64,000 nucleotides of DNA from positions 16,001-80,000 of the forward strand of contig JAMWET010003554.1 in NCBI GenBank assembly GCA_024036415.1. Direction: 5' to 3'. Below, piece after piece: positions 20,801-35,500 of the stretch. The notes below the pieces were generated by a model. That model saw nothing but the letters and a program-made list of their open reading frames with translations. It was not told the origin of the DNA and ran no database searches. The position numbers were made by a program, and so were the translations under genes. The DNA is from Prochilodus magdalenae. Its lineage: Eukaryota > Chordata > Actinopteri > Characiformes > Prochilodontidae. Position 1 is the stretch's first letter; each line of letters opens with the position of its first letter.

Positions 20801-23800
20801 AACCACAGGAAAGAAAGGGAAAAAGGCAGATATCAGCATAGTTGAACAGATTTCCTCCAATCAGCAGCATGTGTGTTTGTGTTTAACAAAGAAATTCAAC
20901 TATGAACGTACAGAAAAGGCTTTGCTAAATCTCAAACTGTGTCACTGTATTCCTGGATGTGACTTTTCTTTCCCAAATACAGGCACCTGGAACACTTCAA
21001 CAGGCTTTGGTTACTAGTTCACACCTAAGTGATTTAGATGGTACAATCACTTATAGCTGGGCTTGGATGAGTATATATGTTTAAATAAACTTATTATGTT
21101 CCGAATTCAGTCACAAAGTACTGCATATGAGACTTACAGAACCTTATCCTATAGCTGCATTGTATAAGTGAATAAAATTACCATTAAATTACCAAGTGGT
21201 TTACCATCGAGCCCATCTAAAGATAATGAATAATTTATTATAACCGTATTTTGCAGAGACTAAGCATCCAGCGGTTGCCTACATAAATTTAAATGGACAT
21301 CAAAAATGACCCATGAGCAATCTTCTGGACCAGCCAGCCCATACTGCCCAGGATTCTAAGCCAGACTGAAAAACTACGTTGTATTATTACCAGCCCAAGG
21401 CATAAAGCTTCGGGTAGCTGTGATAAAATGGTGTTGTTTAAAAAGGCCTCTCTAGTTGCAGTATCAAAAAGTACTTGATTCCCAATTGGGGCTTTCATGT
21501 TAAAATAAATCAATTGTGTGCTCCAATTTTCAATTCAACGGTGTGCTCCAGTTATGTCAAGTGAACACAGTTTTAGAAATGAGTGAACTGTTATCTCTGT
21601 GGACTCTCTATGCAATTCTCATCATCCATTTTTTAACTGATTGAATGCAAAAGGGACCTGTTTCAAAGTAACTATTAATCAGGGTGGTCCTCCAGACATG
21701 GAGCAAGCCTAATGTGGAACTAGATTATTGACATTATCAGTGGTGAATCACTATCGGAAAATCCCTTTAGCCCAAGACTAGACTTATTTAATGTCTGGAA
21801 AATTGGCCCATGGGTTTACTTAGTTATACAGCATTGGCAGGTTCTGGAAAATATACTGTGTAGAAAGTTGTGAAAAGGAATTCAGCCTCTTTCCTAATGG
21901 GATTTATCTGGCTATCAAATTCAGAAAATTTAGCTGTAAGCGTCAGGCAAAGCTTTGTCATTGGCCTGAGATGTGCAGGCCATACTATCCTAACATTTAA
22001 TTTGAATAAAATCATAACCCCAAATCAACTTGTTGCCAAAGCATACAGTATTACAATAGAATCCTTACACAAAAAAGGGGATGACAATTTGGTGAAGGTT
22101 AAAAATTGGGGCTAAAATTCAGAAATAAGGGAGCTGACATCTACTAAACGCCAAGAGTCAGAGCCAAAACAAAACGACAAACAACAGTGAGACAGGATAT
22201 AAACAGGGAAATTAATGATAATTAAACACTTACCACAGAACATACTGGGAAACACTGACCCATTTAGAAAAGCAGATTAAAAACAAAACAAAATAAAACA
22301 AACAAACAAAAAAAACAACCAATAAAAATTCTACCCTTAAAATGGCAAGATTTCTAGAGCTTCATTTTACAGCTGCAGTTAACTGTTAAAAGTATTGTAA
22401 CATTCCCAATATGTGCCTAATTTTGAGCTATATAATGCCTACTTAGGGATACTACATGTGCTGTACAGTCTTTACTAAGGGTTTTAAGATGCTTTACATG
22501 TTAACAAAAACCTACCAATAATAACAAGCACTGACATAAAATAAGTGACAGGTTTCATTGTCAAAACATGCCAATATTACACCAAAAAATAAACTGCCTA
22601 GCATTTGCTATAATGCATCATATCTGCATCACCATTTTGGCCAACAAATTGATGGATCTTTCAGAAAATGTTTATGTAAAGAGTTTCAAATTCAGTAAGC
22701 ATAAAAAGTATAAATATGAGTCAGTTTAACCATATTGAAGTGTACCTTAAAATTCAATCTCATCACCTTGTACTGCACTGTGATGATAGCAAAAAAAAAA
22801 AAAATAGCCATTTGGATCCTTGTGTCGATGATGTTTGCAGAACTGAGCGAAGGAAATATAAAAGTCGAAAAAGCACATGGTCTCTGAAGTGTCGCACAAG
22901 CATTTCAGCCATCTCAATGTACATGGCTGCATTCCATGTGCACGGCCCTGGAGTTAGTTGGGGGGGGACTGAGGGAGGAAGTCTAAATCCAGATCAACAT
23001 AATGGGGAGGGTGGGGGGACGGGAAAACGGGTGTACTGGGAATTAACGAAAGCAAAACATACCATTGGTCGGGTGTCGCGCAAATGAGATAGAAAATCTT
23101 TTTACAGCAGAACCACGCGTGGCCTCTGAGAAAGAGAAAAACAGGTACCTGAAATGTACAACAGCTAAAAGAAAGAGGGGTTAGAAAAGGGCAAAAGAAA
23201 GCAACCGTTAGAGGGCATGCAGGAAGGAAGGGTGAGGAAAGGAGAGGAGTGCTTATTTTAGTGAGTTAGAGGTGTTGGGATTCCGACAGGCAAAGTGAAG
23301 AAATAAACGGGAAAAAAATAATTTAAAAAAATTCCAGACCGCTACGTCCTGTAATCTGCTTTTTTCAAAAATGGCAGGGGTGCCCTGCTTGCATTGCTCG
23401 GTTTTCAAAGGAAAACAGAGTAAAAACATGAATCGAGATGCATCTGGGTTGAATCCATATCCATAAAGTGTCCTACGGATGCATTCGTGAATTCATATTG
23501 TCATCCAGAATGACACGACACCTGATCTCCACCTAAATCAGCTTTCCAACTTAAACCGTTACAGCTCTTTTCAGTTCTTCTACTATTTAAGTCTATCCCA
23601 AACCCAAACTTTCACAGTGCTTGCCTCTACACTGAAACACGCGGTAATTTGGTGTCAGTCTTTAACCAATGAAGGAATCCTAGAAAAATAAATAAATAAA
23701 AGAAATCATGTGAAGTAGCAAGTACACCCTAGGAAAACTTTTTGCCATTTTCCAACATATCTGCACATACATTTATCAGGTCTTCATTTAAAATAATGTT

Positions 23801-26425
23801 GACAGATAAAAGTGGTTGAATTTCACAAATTACATTTTAAATTAGCTTTTACAACTTTATCAACGATGTACCATTGAAATTAACAAAACCGTAAATGGAA
23901 AAATAAGTACACCCCTACAAACAGGGAACAAGGTGGCCATGATTAGAACATCATTCTAAAGAATACTGTAGTTTGGAGAAATCTGTGATATTTAAACCTC
24001 AGATATCTGCTCTGCTTTCTGTTAAGAGAGAAAAGGCTTTAAAGGGGAAGGGGGATTAAAAAGACTCCTAGGGAATTTAATTCAGACCATAAACTGTCAA
24101 AAGAAGTCTCCAAGGACATCTGGAACAATAAGCTATGGACATACGAGTCAAAGATACAGCTGCCTCTCCACAGTACTAGAAGACATCTTTGTGCTCTTGT
24201 TTGCAAGGTGGTGGAAATGTCATGCTTAGGAGTTGGTATGTTTATAATCTGGTCAGTTTGCAACTGCAGAACTGACTATGAGATGTTTTAACTTTAAACA
24301 GGACAATGATTCCAAACACACAATTAAATACACCAAGGACGGTAGATAGAAATGGATGGTTATGGAATGGCATTGTCGAAGCCTAGATCTGAATCACACT
24401 GAATGTTTGGGTTGAAACAGGCTGCACATACCAGAAACTATTCCGAACTAAACCAGCGATTAGTTAAAGTGGACAGTGGCAGTTACTACACTGGGGTGTA
24501 CTTAACTTTTTCAAAAAAAAAAAAAAAAAAATATTCTACACTTCTACAATTTGTTTTATTTAATGCTTTTAAATAAATGACTGCCAAATTAAATTCATTT
24601 TTGAAATTTAGGTAAAATGCTACAAACTGTTCAAATGAAGATCAAACAAATGTGCACAGAAGTGGAAACAAAAAAAAGTCATGGGGTTTACTAACCTCTT
24701 CACATGCCTGTATATCATAAAGTGTTGAATTTACATTTTGTGTATCTGGTAAAAAAAAACTGAAGATGATTTAGGAATTGTTTATCCTTTGAAGTTCAAA
24801 AGGAGTCTTGCTGCCTTTTTACCAGTAATTAATTAATTAGGTGTAATTTATATGCATGAAGCTTTGTATTGTTCACACTCACTGGACACTAATGAGTTTA
24901 TCATGGTGCACTGAGAACTATTAGTAATTGTGTTTGTCTACTCACCACCGTGTTCTTTGTGAAAAAACATCTTTGTTCTCATGGATCACATGCAGGCAGA
25001 TGTATTGGTATCCTTTAATTTAGAAAGCTATACTAGGCTTATTAACTTCCTATCCTTGTCATTTTAAATATCAAAAAGGACATGGAAATTTGTTGTACCG
25101 TAGGTCTCCTTAAAAAATATGTATTTAGGTGCAGAAAAAAATTTTGGGGGGGGTTGTAACTTCAGATGGAAATAAGGCACAGAATAAAGGTCGGAGAGGA
25201 CCCTTCATTTATTATTTCCAAGTTTTTTTTAAAAATGAGCTTCAACTTGCATTTGTGCTCTAGCTACCGGAAAAACAGAGGGGGGTGATACACTGTTTTA
25301 TCAGAAACAGTGTAGTTTGTAGATCATTACAGTTTAATTGTTGTTTTTTTTTGTTTTGTTTTTATTCTGATTTTTTATTCAAAGCCTGGCCTTGTCAACT
25401 ACCTGCAGAGATAAGTCCCGCTGCAAATACATAGTCGTTTATAAATAAATCACAGTAGTCTGTAGCTGCAAAAACTATATCTAGACCAAACATATTACCA
25501 GGAGGCGGTCATGCCTCAGAAGCAGTACATAGTATCCCTATGACAACCCTGTGACAGTGAAGTAATTACTTGCTCAAATTATAGAAAAGCCAAGCATAAA
25601 TTTGTTACATAAAACATTTAAAAAAAAAAAGCATTTACTCTACTGAAATAATACAGGTCATGTTATAGCAGTATGCTATAAATGCTTATGTAGACTCATG
25701 GGTCAAAATCATGTAAATAACTTTCATGAGATGTAATAAAATCTTCAAGTAGCTTTCTTTAAAATTAAATTACATTAAAATATAATTTAATTTTTTTATT
25801 TTTAGTGCTATTATCATTACATTAGATAATCTAGAAAATGATCATTATATAATCAGATATATCAAATGAAATTATATGATAAATAAACAAATAAAACCCC
25901 AAAGAAAGTCATCTAAAGTAAATTAGAAAGTTTCAATGAGACGTGCAACAACTCGATCTTTGGACACGACATCAACACGACACGACAACACACTCACACA
26001 CTCTCACAGTCTCTCTTATGAGGTAAAAACATAAAGAGGGCGTTCCTAGGATTCCTAAGATGAGGGGACTTTTTTTTTTTCTTTTTTTTAAAGATGTGTG
26101 CGCGTGTTTGCACATACCATCTAAGAAGCCAGAAGAGGTCAGCTTTTTACGGTGTGCACGAGCATAATCTTGTAGGTTAGGTGCACTGGAGGAGCCTCCC
26201 AGCACCATGGTGCTAAACAGGCCAGCACAATGAGACCCTGATGGAGTTAGAGAAGATACATACAGCCATCGTGTGTTCCACGAGCCACACTTCGGAATGC
26301 ATGCAGCATGCATTTCTAAGAGATTCTTGCCACAGAGAGACTTGTGCAGCCTCATTAAAAGCATCCCATAATGACAGTAATGTCATTTGTCGTGCCAACA
26401 ACAGGTTTCAAAAGGCCCCGCCCCC

Positions 26426-26461
<36 letters not shown>

Positions 26462-26480
26462 CCCCCCCCCCCCCCCCCCG

Positions 26481-26515
<35 letters not shown>

Positions 26516-29500
26516 ACCCCCCCCCCCCCCCCGCCCCCCCCCCCCCCTTCCCGAAAACGGCTTTCGGCAGAATATGTTGCTTACTTTCTTCACTGCTGTA
26601 TTAATACAGATATAAAATACTAGATATACTGTAGAAACACCTAGTTATATTTTTATTTTCCAACTGGGTTTAAACAGAGCATGTGCCTTGTAACTTATGC
26701 TAGTGTTTAGAAATTGCAGAAAGCATTGTTCAAATGTTTGGAATCCATGTTTTCAATACTGCAAAACCAATTTGATTGCAGATGAACTTAAAACAACGAA
26801 TCCGGTGTCACAAGTTTCAAACAATTAGCAGGACACTGTACAATAGAAAGCTGTGTCCAGAATGGTGAAAGGCACCATTTATGGTTTAAGTATTAAAAAA
26901 ATTTAATAAACTTAACATCAAGAATTAATCACATTTCAAATGTAATGATCAAATCTCACAACAGGTAACCTGACAAACGACAAAAGGAATGTAAATATAT
27001 AATTACGGTGTATTACTATATGTACTCAGATGACAAAAGTATATTATTCCTGGTTTTATTCACCTTTTGTTGAATTCCTGGAATATTTAAAAAAAAGCTT
27101 TTAAATAAAGTTTTTTTTCCCCCTTGTGTATGTGAAAGGCGCTATAGAAGTATAACCTATTATTATTATCATCATCATCATCATCATCACCATTATTATT
27201 ATTAAAAGGAGCCATAGAATGAAAAACTGTATTTACATTGGCATACTCAAATAATGAGAGTTCAGTACATAGAAATGTTGTCTCCTTGTTCAAAAATAAG
27301 TTGGAGATAGGGTATTCCCAAAAATCCAAGCATGTCACATAATAGTTCTAACTCCATCCAGAAATATATCCAAAATAATAGCCTCACAAAGACGTCCTAC
27401 ATATCCCGGCTAAATCTTACAGCGACACCATTCAGACTGCATTAGAAAAATATGAAAATGGGCTTCTAATTTCACAGCGCCCCCGTAAATGAAGGTTACG
27501 TTTTACCTGCTCCTTTTAATGTTGTTTGTGTTTGCTGTACAGATTCTACTCAGCAAATCCACCTTAACTACTGTTTAAACACTAGCAGCAACCCGTAAGT
27601 AGCTGTGGTGTATTTACATAACCAGCTCAGACTAAAATTAACTCTAGGTTCATTTTATTTTATTTAGACATGCGGCTCGGAGCAATCCGAGCAGAGCTTG
27701 CCAATAAGGCAAAATAGCTCATTTCATTCTAGAACCATTCTAGGCATGCAAAACCACATCTGGACAGTTTTAACCCCAATATATCTTCCCTGTAGACCAA
27801 TTTAAAACACTGGAAAAATGTATTCTATGGCACCTTTAAATAAACATTCTGTCAGATAGTTTGGAATGCTTAAATACACACTGTATATGTTACAACAGTA
27901 TATGACAAAACAAAATGTATTATGTGATTCCAAACGTTTGAGTGTAAATGTATAAAGTTTGTATAATATAAAAGCAAATATTTGTTTTAAAGTGGTAAAA
28001 ACTGGTCCAGTATTGTTCATGTACATTTAAATGTTTGTAAATGTTTAAGAGCAAGAAATTTATTATACAATTACAAGTTTGACTGTGTTAAGCCAGTCAC
28101 TGGCCTTAACATAAGCACTCCTGCTCCAAAAGCTGGCAATTGAGCTCTTCAGCAGATCTGAATGCAAGATGGAGAACTGCCTACCCTCCACCCAAATTAA
28201 AATTTCAACACGGCCTTCAAAGCAGTAAACATGCACAAAGGACATTACCAGCATATAGGACATTACCAGCATTGGCCTAAATTGTGTTTAGATTACTCCA
28301 ATTAAGAATATTACTTTAAATTCCACATCACACCTTTAGTAAATGATCATTGGGTGCCAGAAGATCAACAAAGAGAAGCCTGTGCAAAAGAGGCACTCTA
28401 AAAATGCTAACAGAGGCACAAAGCCATCACACAGAGCGAGAAGTTGAAATGGAACGACACAATATTACTTCACGGCTTCATTTATCAGTTCTTGAGGAAA
28501 TACAACATGAACAAAAAGACAAGCCAGAACATACATCTTTCACTTTAAAATGTTTAAGTAATTCAAAGTACTTTACGACACCTCTATAATCGCCCGTTAC
28601 TTGTTTTAGTGGCAAGAAAGAAGCAGAGAGCAGTCAACTTACCCATTCCAGTTGTTAGCTTCTGATCGGAGTGTAGCCTGCCTGGTCTTGCATGACTGTT
28701 GTTCTCTGAGAGAACCTGTAAGAGCACAGGCAGAAACATTAGCCTTTCAATAAAAATTTACAAGGACAGGAAGAAAGAAGAAAACAGAATCTAAATATTT
28801 AGCTCAGAAATTAGGCCTTTTCCAGATAGACACATGTTAATAAGCCACGTCGAAAACATGTTAGTGAAGAAGGCAACAAAGACAGCATGAAGACATGAAG
28901 ACAGAAAATAAATGGATCATGCAACATCCCCATTGCCACAGAGTCCATTCCACGCTAGACAATTCACAGTGACAGTACAAAGCACAAGACAAGGCTGAGG
29001 TCAGGGATGCGGAAGGGCATGAAGACAGACATGGCAACAGTTTGCAGAGATTCCACAAATCAATGCTGCACGACTTGAACCGAATACACACTTTCACCTG
29101 TGTCGAAGAACAAAAGGAGGAACAAAAATGAGCTCACAGGCCTTTTTGTGTTTCTGCTGAAAAATGTTCATTTAACAGTTTTGTGCAAAACCAAGGCAAA
29201 CTTTGGAATGGCTGGATCCTCTGATTTGACAGGGTAGGGTAGAGACCATGTGGAATCCAGTACCAAATCCTAGGGACTGGAAGGGTGAGAGCTGGAGGTG
29301 GGATGGTGAAAACGAGACACAATGGAGAACTATGAACCCACCCTTGCACCTGCCTTGGCTTACCTGAGGCCCAGAGTAATCTCTGAGCAGACAAAAACAA
29401 AAAACAGCAATGGTGGCTAAAGTCTATTAATAATAATACCACTACTGTTATAAGTGTCCATTGCCTGGCTTATGAACTGTTCAGAAGCCACTGGGAAAAT

Positions 29501-32500
29501 TATGTTGGCTACATCATTGCCACCATGTTACAGTAGCAGACCATCTTCCCTGTATTCAATATTAGAATGTTCTTTTCATTTTTAACCAACACAAGCAAAT
29601 ACATGAAAGATTATGCAGAAAACATGATTTCTTGGCAAACTGATTTAAAGCACAAGAACACCATTGATTCTGATCATCACAATAAGCATATACAAAAAAC
29701 CCCCACACCACACTAATGTAATTAATGCGACACAGTCAATCAGGCCCAAGTGTGAAGTATTACCTTACTCACACAAGAGTTGGGTGAAATAATATCCTTA
29801 TTGTTAGGTTCCTCCTGAAACTGTGTGAATATAAGGATGAGAAATGTAGGAGGATAAAGCTACATTTCTCCTGGTGGAGGACAGTGACCAATGAGCATTT
29901 AAAGAGTGCCAAAGCAGAGATGGACTTCAGCTCTGGAAGAGGCAAGTGGCAGGCAACTGGAGGGACAAACATCCACCCAAGACAAAGATCGAGAAACCAA
30001 TGCCACCAGTCCTACTGCAACCCAGAAGAAGGTAAAAACTGTTATTGGACACTAAAATGGAGCAGGTTGCAAAGGACAACTAATGAGTCAGCAGATGAAT
30101 GAAAAGAGCTACCAAGATAATAAATACGACAAACTGAAGCTGTACAATAGATAATCACAAAACTCGATACTCCTCTTCTTTCACAGTGCCTCAGCAGATT
30201 TGGTTGTTAATTTAGCTGCTCTAGCAAAAAGCAAAGGTGCAGATAGTGCTGAAGCAATTCAAACCCAAGCGCTAATCCCTGAGGAGGGTGAAAGATACAG
30301 GTACTTAGTTTTGTGACGTCACATTAAAGGCACTGTGAGGAAAAGGTGCTGGTGGAAAATACATTACAACAAAACATGGCAAAGCAAACGCAGACCAATG
30401 CACATAACGGACATACCTCAAAAAAGGAATTCAAAAGCAATACATAAAAGCATGTGGTCCATGAAAACGTGAGACTTGTTTTAAGAATCATCACAATGCA
30501 TATGACTAAAGAACCACAGATATCTAAACTGCAGGTCTGACTGTGTGAGAAGGAAAATGATCTATGGCCTTTATTTTCAAGCATGCTATAAAACCTCAGG
30601 ATTAAACTATAAATAAGACTAAACAAGTCGGTTTTCACAGAGATACACCACACAAGGAATTAGGAGGGAACAAAAACATTTCAAAATTAAAAAACATGCA
30701 ACTTGACCCAAAACCCTTCTGTTGTTAGTTGACACTGAACGAGTCTTAAAAGTTGGTCATCAAATTACACAAAACAACCCCCCATTTCTCTTGAATTCCT
30801 CTTTACATGGAATGAAAAAAAGCATTAAAAAAAAAACAGTAAACAAAAAATAAGTATTCTCTTTTGATTGATCTGCTGATTAGGTGTCCTTGCTGACTGC
30901 CATCAAGTTTCTTGGGTGCGCATGAACAAGGAGTTAGCGGTTGTGAAGAATGAATTAAACTTGTAAAAACCTGTTGCCATGAGCCAAAAATACTGGATGT
31001 GAAAGCCAGTGATTTGGGGGAGACAGGGGAGGAAGTTATTTGGTCCCCTGATCTGCGTCTTCGACGCCCAGTACCAACACCACAGGTGTAATGTATCCAG
31101 GTACCAATTGACTCAGGGCTAGACACACTCAGGGGGCTTTCTTCCTGGAAGTGAGAGAGGGGGCAGAAACAGCACAGTCATGCAACATTAACAACAGTCC
31201 AGCTACGTGTCCCATCAACATTCACAAGGTTGCCCCTTTTGTTTAAGGAGGACACAAAAAAATAAACAAAACAAACAAAAAACCCAAAAACAGCATGTTT
31301 GTGGTCATACTTTGCCAGTAGAGGTCTTGATAAAGTCTGTCTGCAATGGGGACTAAAGAAGACAACAAAAATAAATTTACAAAATAAATAAAATGCATCT
31401 TGGTTAAAAGAAAATGAGATTTTATACAACACACAGTTGCCTTTTATACTAACTCTCAGTGACAACATTTTCATGGGTAGCAACCTCTAGAAGCTTGTCT
31501 TATAAACTGCTATAATTTATATTAGATTAACCCAGAAAAACTCAACTCTGACTGAAAAAAAAATGACAATTTAAAAAATTACCTAAAAATGTAAACCTGA
31601 GCAAATAATAGAATTGGTAAATTTATGGCATTTAGCAGAAACTTACACTGTGGTCCATCAATGAATATTTCCTAGCTAGAACTAGCTAGTACAAGAACTC
31701 GCCTTGTAATATGTAATATGTAAACTAATACATGAACAATCGTATTTATCATTCAATACATTTAAGATTTTATTCTATCCTAAAAAAACATCCCCCATTA
31801 AAAAAAACAACGTATGTCTACATTCAACTTAAACTGTTTTTTAATTCTTGGCTGCTAAGCATGCAGTCTGGGGTCTGGAACTTAAACTTTACGCAAGACA
31901 AAAAATGAAAATACAACCAGCTAATTGTCTGTACAGACAAAGGCAACAAAAATGGCAACAGTTCAGACTGCTAAAATGGGGAGGAGGGTTTAAAGGAATC
32001 ATATTTGGAATGAAAATTATCACAGTGTTGCATAAGTAGTGCAGCATATATAATGACAGTAACACTGTAAAACTGGAACAGCCATTACTAGACACCTCCA
32101 TACTTCTTTAAAGAGGTAGAAAACAGCACAATTACCATATTTACACGCTGACAGTGTCAAACTATCACTAATGCAGCAATTAAAACATACAGTATATAAA
32201 GTCATTTAAATAAAACATTTCAATAAACTATCAATACATGAACATTTACTATACACTGTATATAACATGTTTTTACAAAACAAGTTCTGTAACATGCAAT
32301 TCATCAATAAACAATTTCCAGAGTACTGAACACTTTAACATGCGACTAACATGCATTGATATTCAGCGTTGACTGTGTAGGAAAATCCCTGCCATAATTA
32401 TTTGACAATCATCAATGTTATCAATGAAGGAAAACTCAAAACTGCAGAGAAAAGGGCATATGTCTGTCCAATCTCTACTGTACAGTCACAATATAAAGAA

Positions 32501-35500
32501 CACAAACATTTTACTCTGCCCCTGTATTAAAACAAGACAACTGACGTCAAACCTGAGCCAGACGCCACTTACTTCCACAGAGCCGATCTTTTTGGAGCGA
32601 GGAAGAGGGGACTTCCTGTGAATGTAGATGGGATCAGACACCATCGGCCGGAACATTACAAGAGCGCGGTCTGGCTCATCCCGCTTCAAACCACTGGACT
32701 CCTCATCACTGTCGTTCTGTGACTTCTTCTTGGAGCCCTCGTTCTGGAAAGCAAGTTGATGCACCATCTCTTGATATTCAGACATTTAATTTCCTCCCCC
32801 CTTATCATTAATCAAGTACTGAAGTAGCACAACTACGTGTTATGTGGAAACGGCAAACTGTAAATCATTGGTTTATTTAAACTGTTTGTGACTGTTCGGA
32901 CACGATTTACAAGACAGTCAATTAACAGATTAAATATATGTAAGAAATGGAGGGAGTGTGTGAGAGTGAGAAAGAAGGAGAGAGAGGGAGTGTGTGAGTA
33001 TCTAACCTCTCTGGACGCTGGTCTGTAGCCAAATCCTGACGGCAGGTTTTTGTCTTCCTCACAGCCTTTCGCTCCTGGGCTGAAATGTAGCTCCACATGA
33101 AAGCGCTCCTCTGATGAGGGGTCCTAAAACCATACAGCCTCACCGTTAGCTCACCACTACTTGTGACCACTACTTAAACCATTAACCCAACATAAACATA
33201 CATGAGCCATTAGCCTGGCAGTTACCTTGTTGGGGTCCTCATAGAGCATTATCACAATCTGAGTCATGTAGTTCAGCTCACTGACAACTTTGAGGTAGTC
33301 CATGGCCCTCTTCCACTGCTCATCTTTGGTCTCCTGTAAAAGGAGTAAAACAACCTATAATAAACCTTAAAAAAAAGAGGTTTGTCTAAAGTAATGAGTA
33401 GGTTTATGAAAAATCAATTTCTTTGGTGAATTTAAGAAGCCCTACATCACAGAGGGCTCCATAGCGCAGAATCGAGAGGAGAGAGTGCACGTGACTCTCA
33501 CTGGTGAAGTAGAGCCTGGTCCGCACATGACGCTCTGGAGACATGACACCTCTAGAGTACCTGCACAGAGCACACACAAGCATGACTTAAAGCGACTTAA
33601 ACCATCAGCTCATTAACTTAAAACCACATAAATAACCAATCAGTCAGACCCATCAATGACTTTTTAAAGTTTTAAGGGGCCACAGAATGAAACATGTATT
33701 TATTCCGTCATAGTTGAATAAGGGGAGCCTGGAGAAAGAGGAGAGGAGCAGTTCTACCTTTATTAGCATCACAACTCAAACAGCAACTTGTAAATAGGAG
33801 CCGTACTGTGGAATTTTATCTACTGTGTCTGTTTCTACATGTTGCTTCTGTGTGATCATCTTACTAGAAAACAGCTTGCAGTGTCTTACTAGAAAACAGC
33901 TCGATTAAATAGGGAATAAATGCATTGTACATCACTTTTTAAATGTTTAAAGCAATATTTGACCAATGTTAAACCAACATAGCCTTTATCTAGAAAAACA
34001 ACACAAAGGAAGACAAGACCAGCCTCTGGCAGTATCTTACACTGGGTGAAGTTTGTTGACAGTGTCATCGTCTTGCGTTCTCTGGAGGTCTGAACGGATC
34101 TTACGAATGAGAGGTGTACAGTAGCCTTTGGCAATGTCCAGCTTCTCGGCTTGTGAAATACCATACTCCTGTTGGGAAGAAAAAATAACTTGAAATAATA
34201 CAGAGACATCCTGAAAGGCCTGGGTAACTAACAGAGAAAAATGAACTCACCTGTGGAATGACTATGTCGGCCAGAGCCTTCGAGAGGCGATAGATCTCCA
34301 TGGTGTTGTCCAGCTTAAGCGAGCTGTTGTGCTGCACGTCGTATTTGATGCAGTCGTAGATGTCTGGGATCTTGCTGATGTTGTAGCGGCCGTTCTTCAT
34401 CTTAAAGTCTTTCTCAAGTTTGGACCAGCGGCGCAACATTAACTCCAGAGTCTCACTGTGGTACAGCTGAATGTCTGAAAAGGCAAGCACTTCAGCACAA
34501 CATGGACCAGAAATACACCATGCTATTTATTCTTTAATGGGAAGAAGAGTTCTTTAGACCTCATACCTGCTGATTTGGGTTCCTCCATTCTCTGCCTAAT
34601 CTGTAGGGTTAGGTTCTGGATAAGGGAATACACCTTATCACACGTCTTCACTGGGTTCTTGATCATTTGCATGGACTTTACCAGGGACGTACTCGTTGTG
34701 GGAGCCAGCTATCAACAGACCGTAATTTAAACAAGAATGAAAACAGGTAGCAGCACTCTGTGCTTTATGAAAAGAAAAGAATTTTTTATCTAATCATTTT
34801 TTTCAAATTAATTTCCCTGTTTGATGTGATCATTTAAGCAGCCGAAAAAGGGTACAATAAAATCTTTTAAAAAGCAATTTATTCAGCAATTCATTCAAAA
34901 ACTGCGCTCAAAGCAGTGGATTTCAGAGTATAAACCCTGAAACTTCTTTTCCTAATACCAAAGACACAAATTCCTTTCAAAAACATCTCCTTAAAGCCAG
35001 TCTTGAATGTGTTCATGGGTTATTTAAGAAGTCAGTGAGTTTTGCCTGATTCTCTGCGAGAAAACACTTCATGATGTGCAATCTCACACCTTCTCGTAGT
35101 CCTCAGGTGCAAAGTCTCTGTCCTTCTGCAGAATCTCATGGAGCCGAGCTTTAACTCTCTGCTGGCAGCTGTTGAGAGAGTCGCTGTCACTATCCAGCAG
35201 GCCATTCATGTTGGCACTCTTGACCATCTGCACCAAGATAGGGGTCAGCTCACCCTCCAATGCCAGCAGACCCTGCAGATACAATAACACATACTTTGTA
35301 AGTGATGTAATCATTACATGTAATAATACAAAACAAACATATAAGTGAATCTAACAGGTTATCACTCATGGGTGTATATATACATCAGAAGGCACAGCTC
35401 AAGAAAGCCATTTGCAAGTAACTATACAAACTGTGCATAGGACCACATGAGAATTGAGCTATGTATGTGATGTACAGATTAAATGTCAGTGTAAGCTTGA

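Noticed and set aside
26241..26615. Proline-rich and glycine-rich frames
   Set aside because: They result from the 132-bp poly-C tract next to ppip5k2 exon 26.
28861..29442. Open frames in ppip5k2 intron 24 considered as extra coding exons
   Set aside because: Exons 24 and 25 join in phase without them and no conserved PPIP5K block is encoded. Only the 19-nt segment at 29374-29392 has good splice signals, and it is listed as a candidate.
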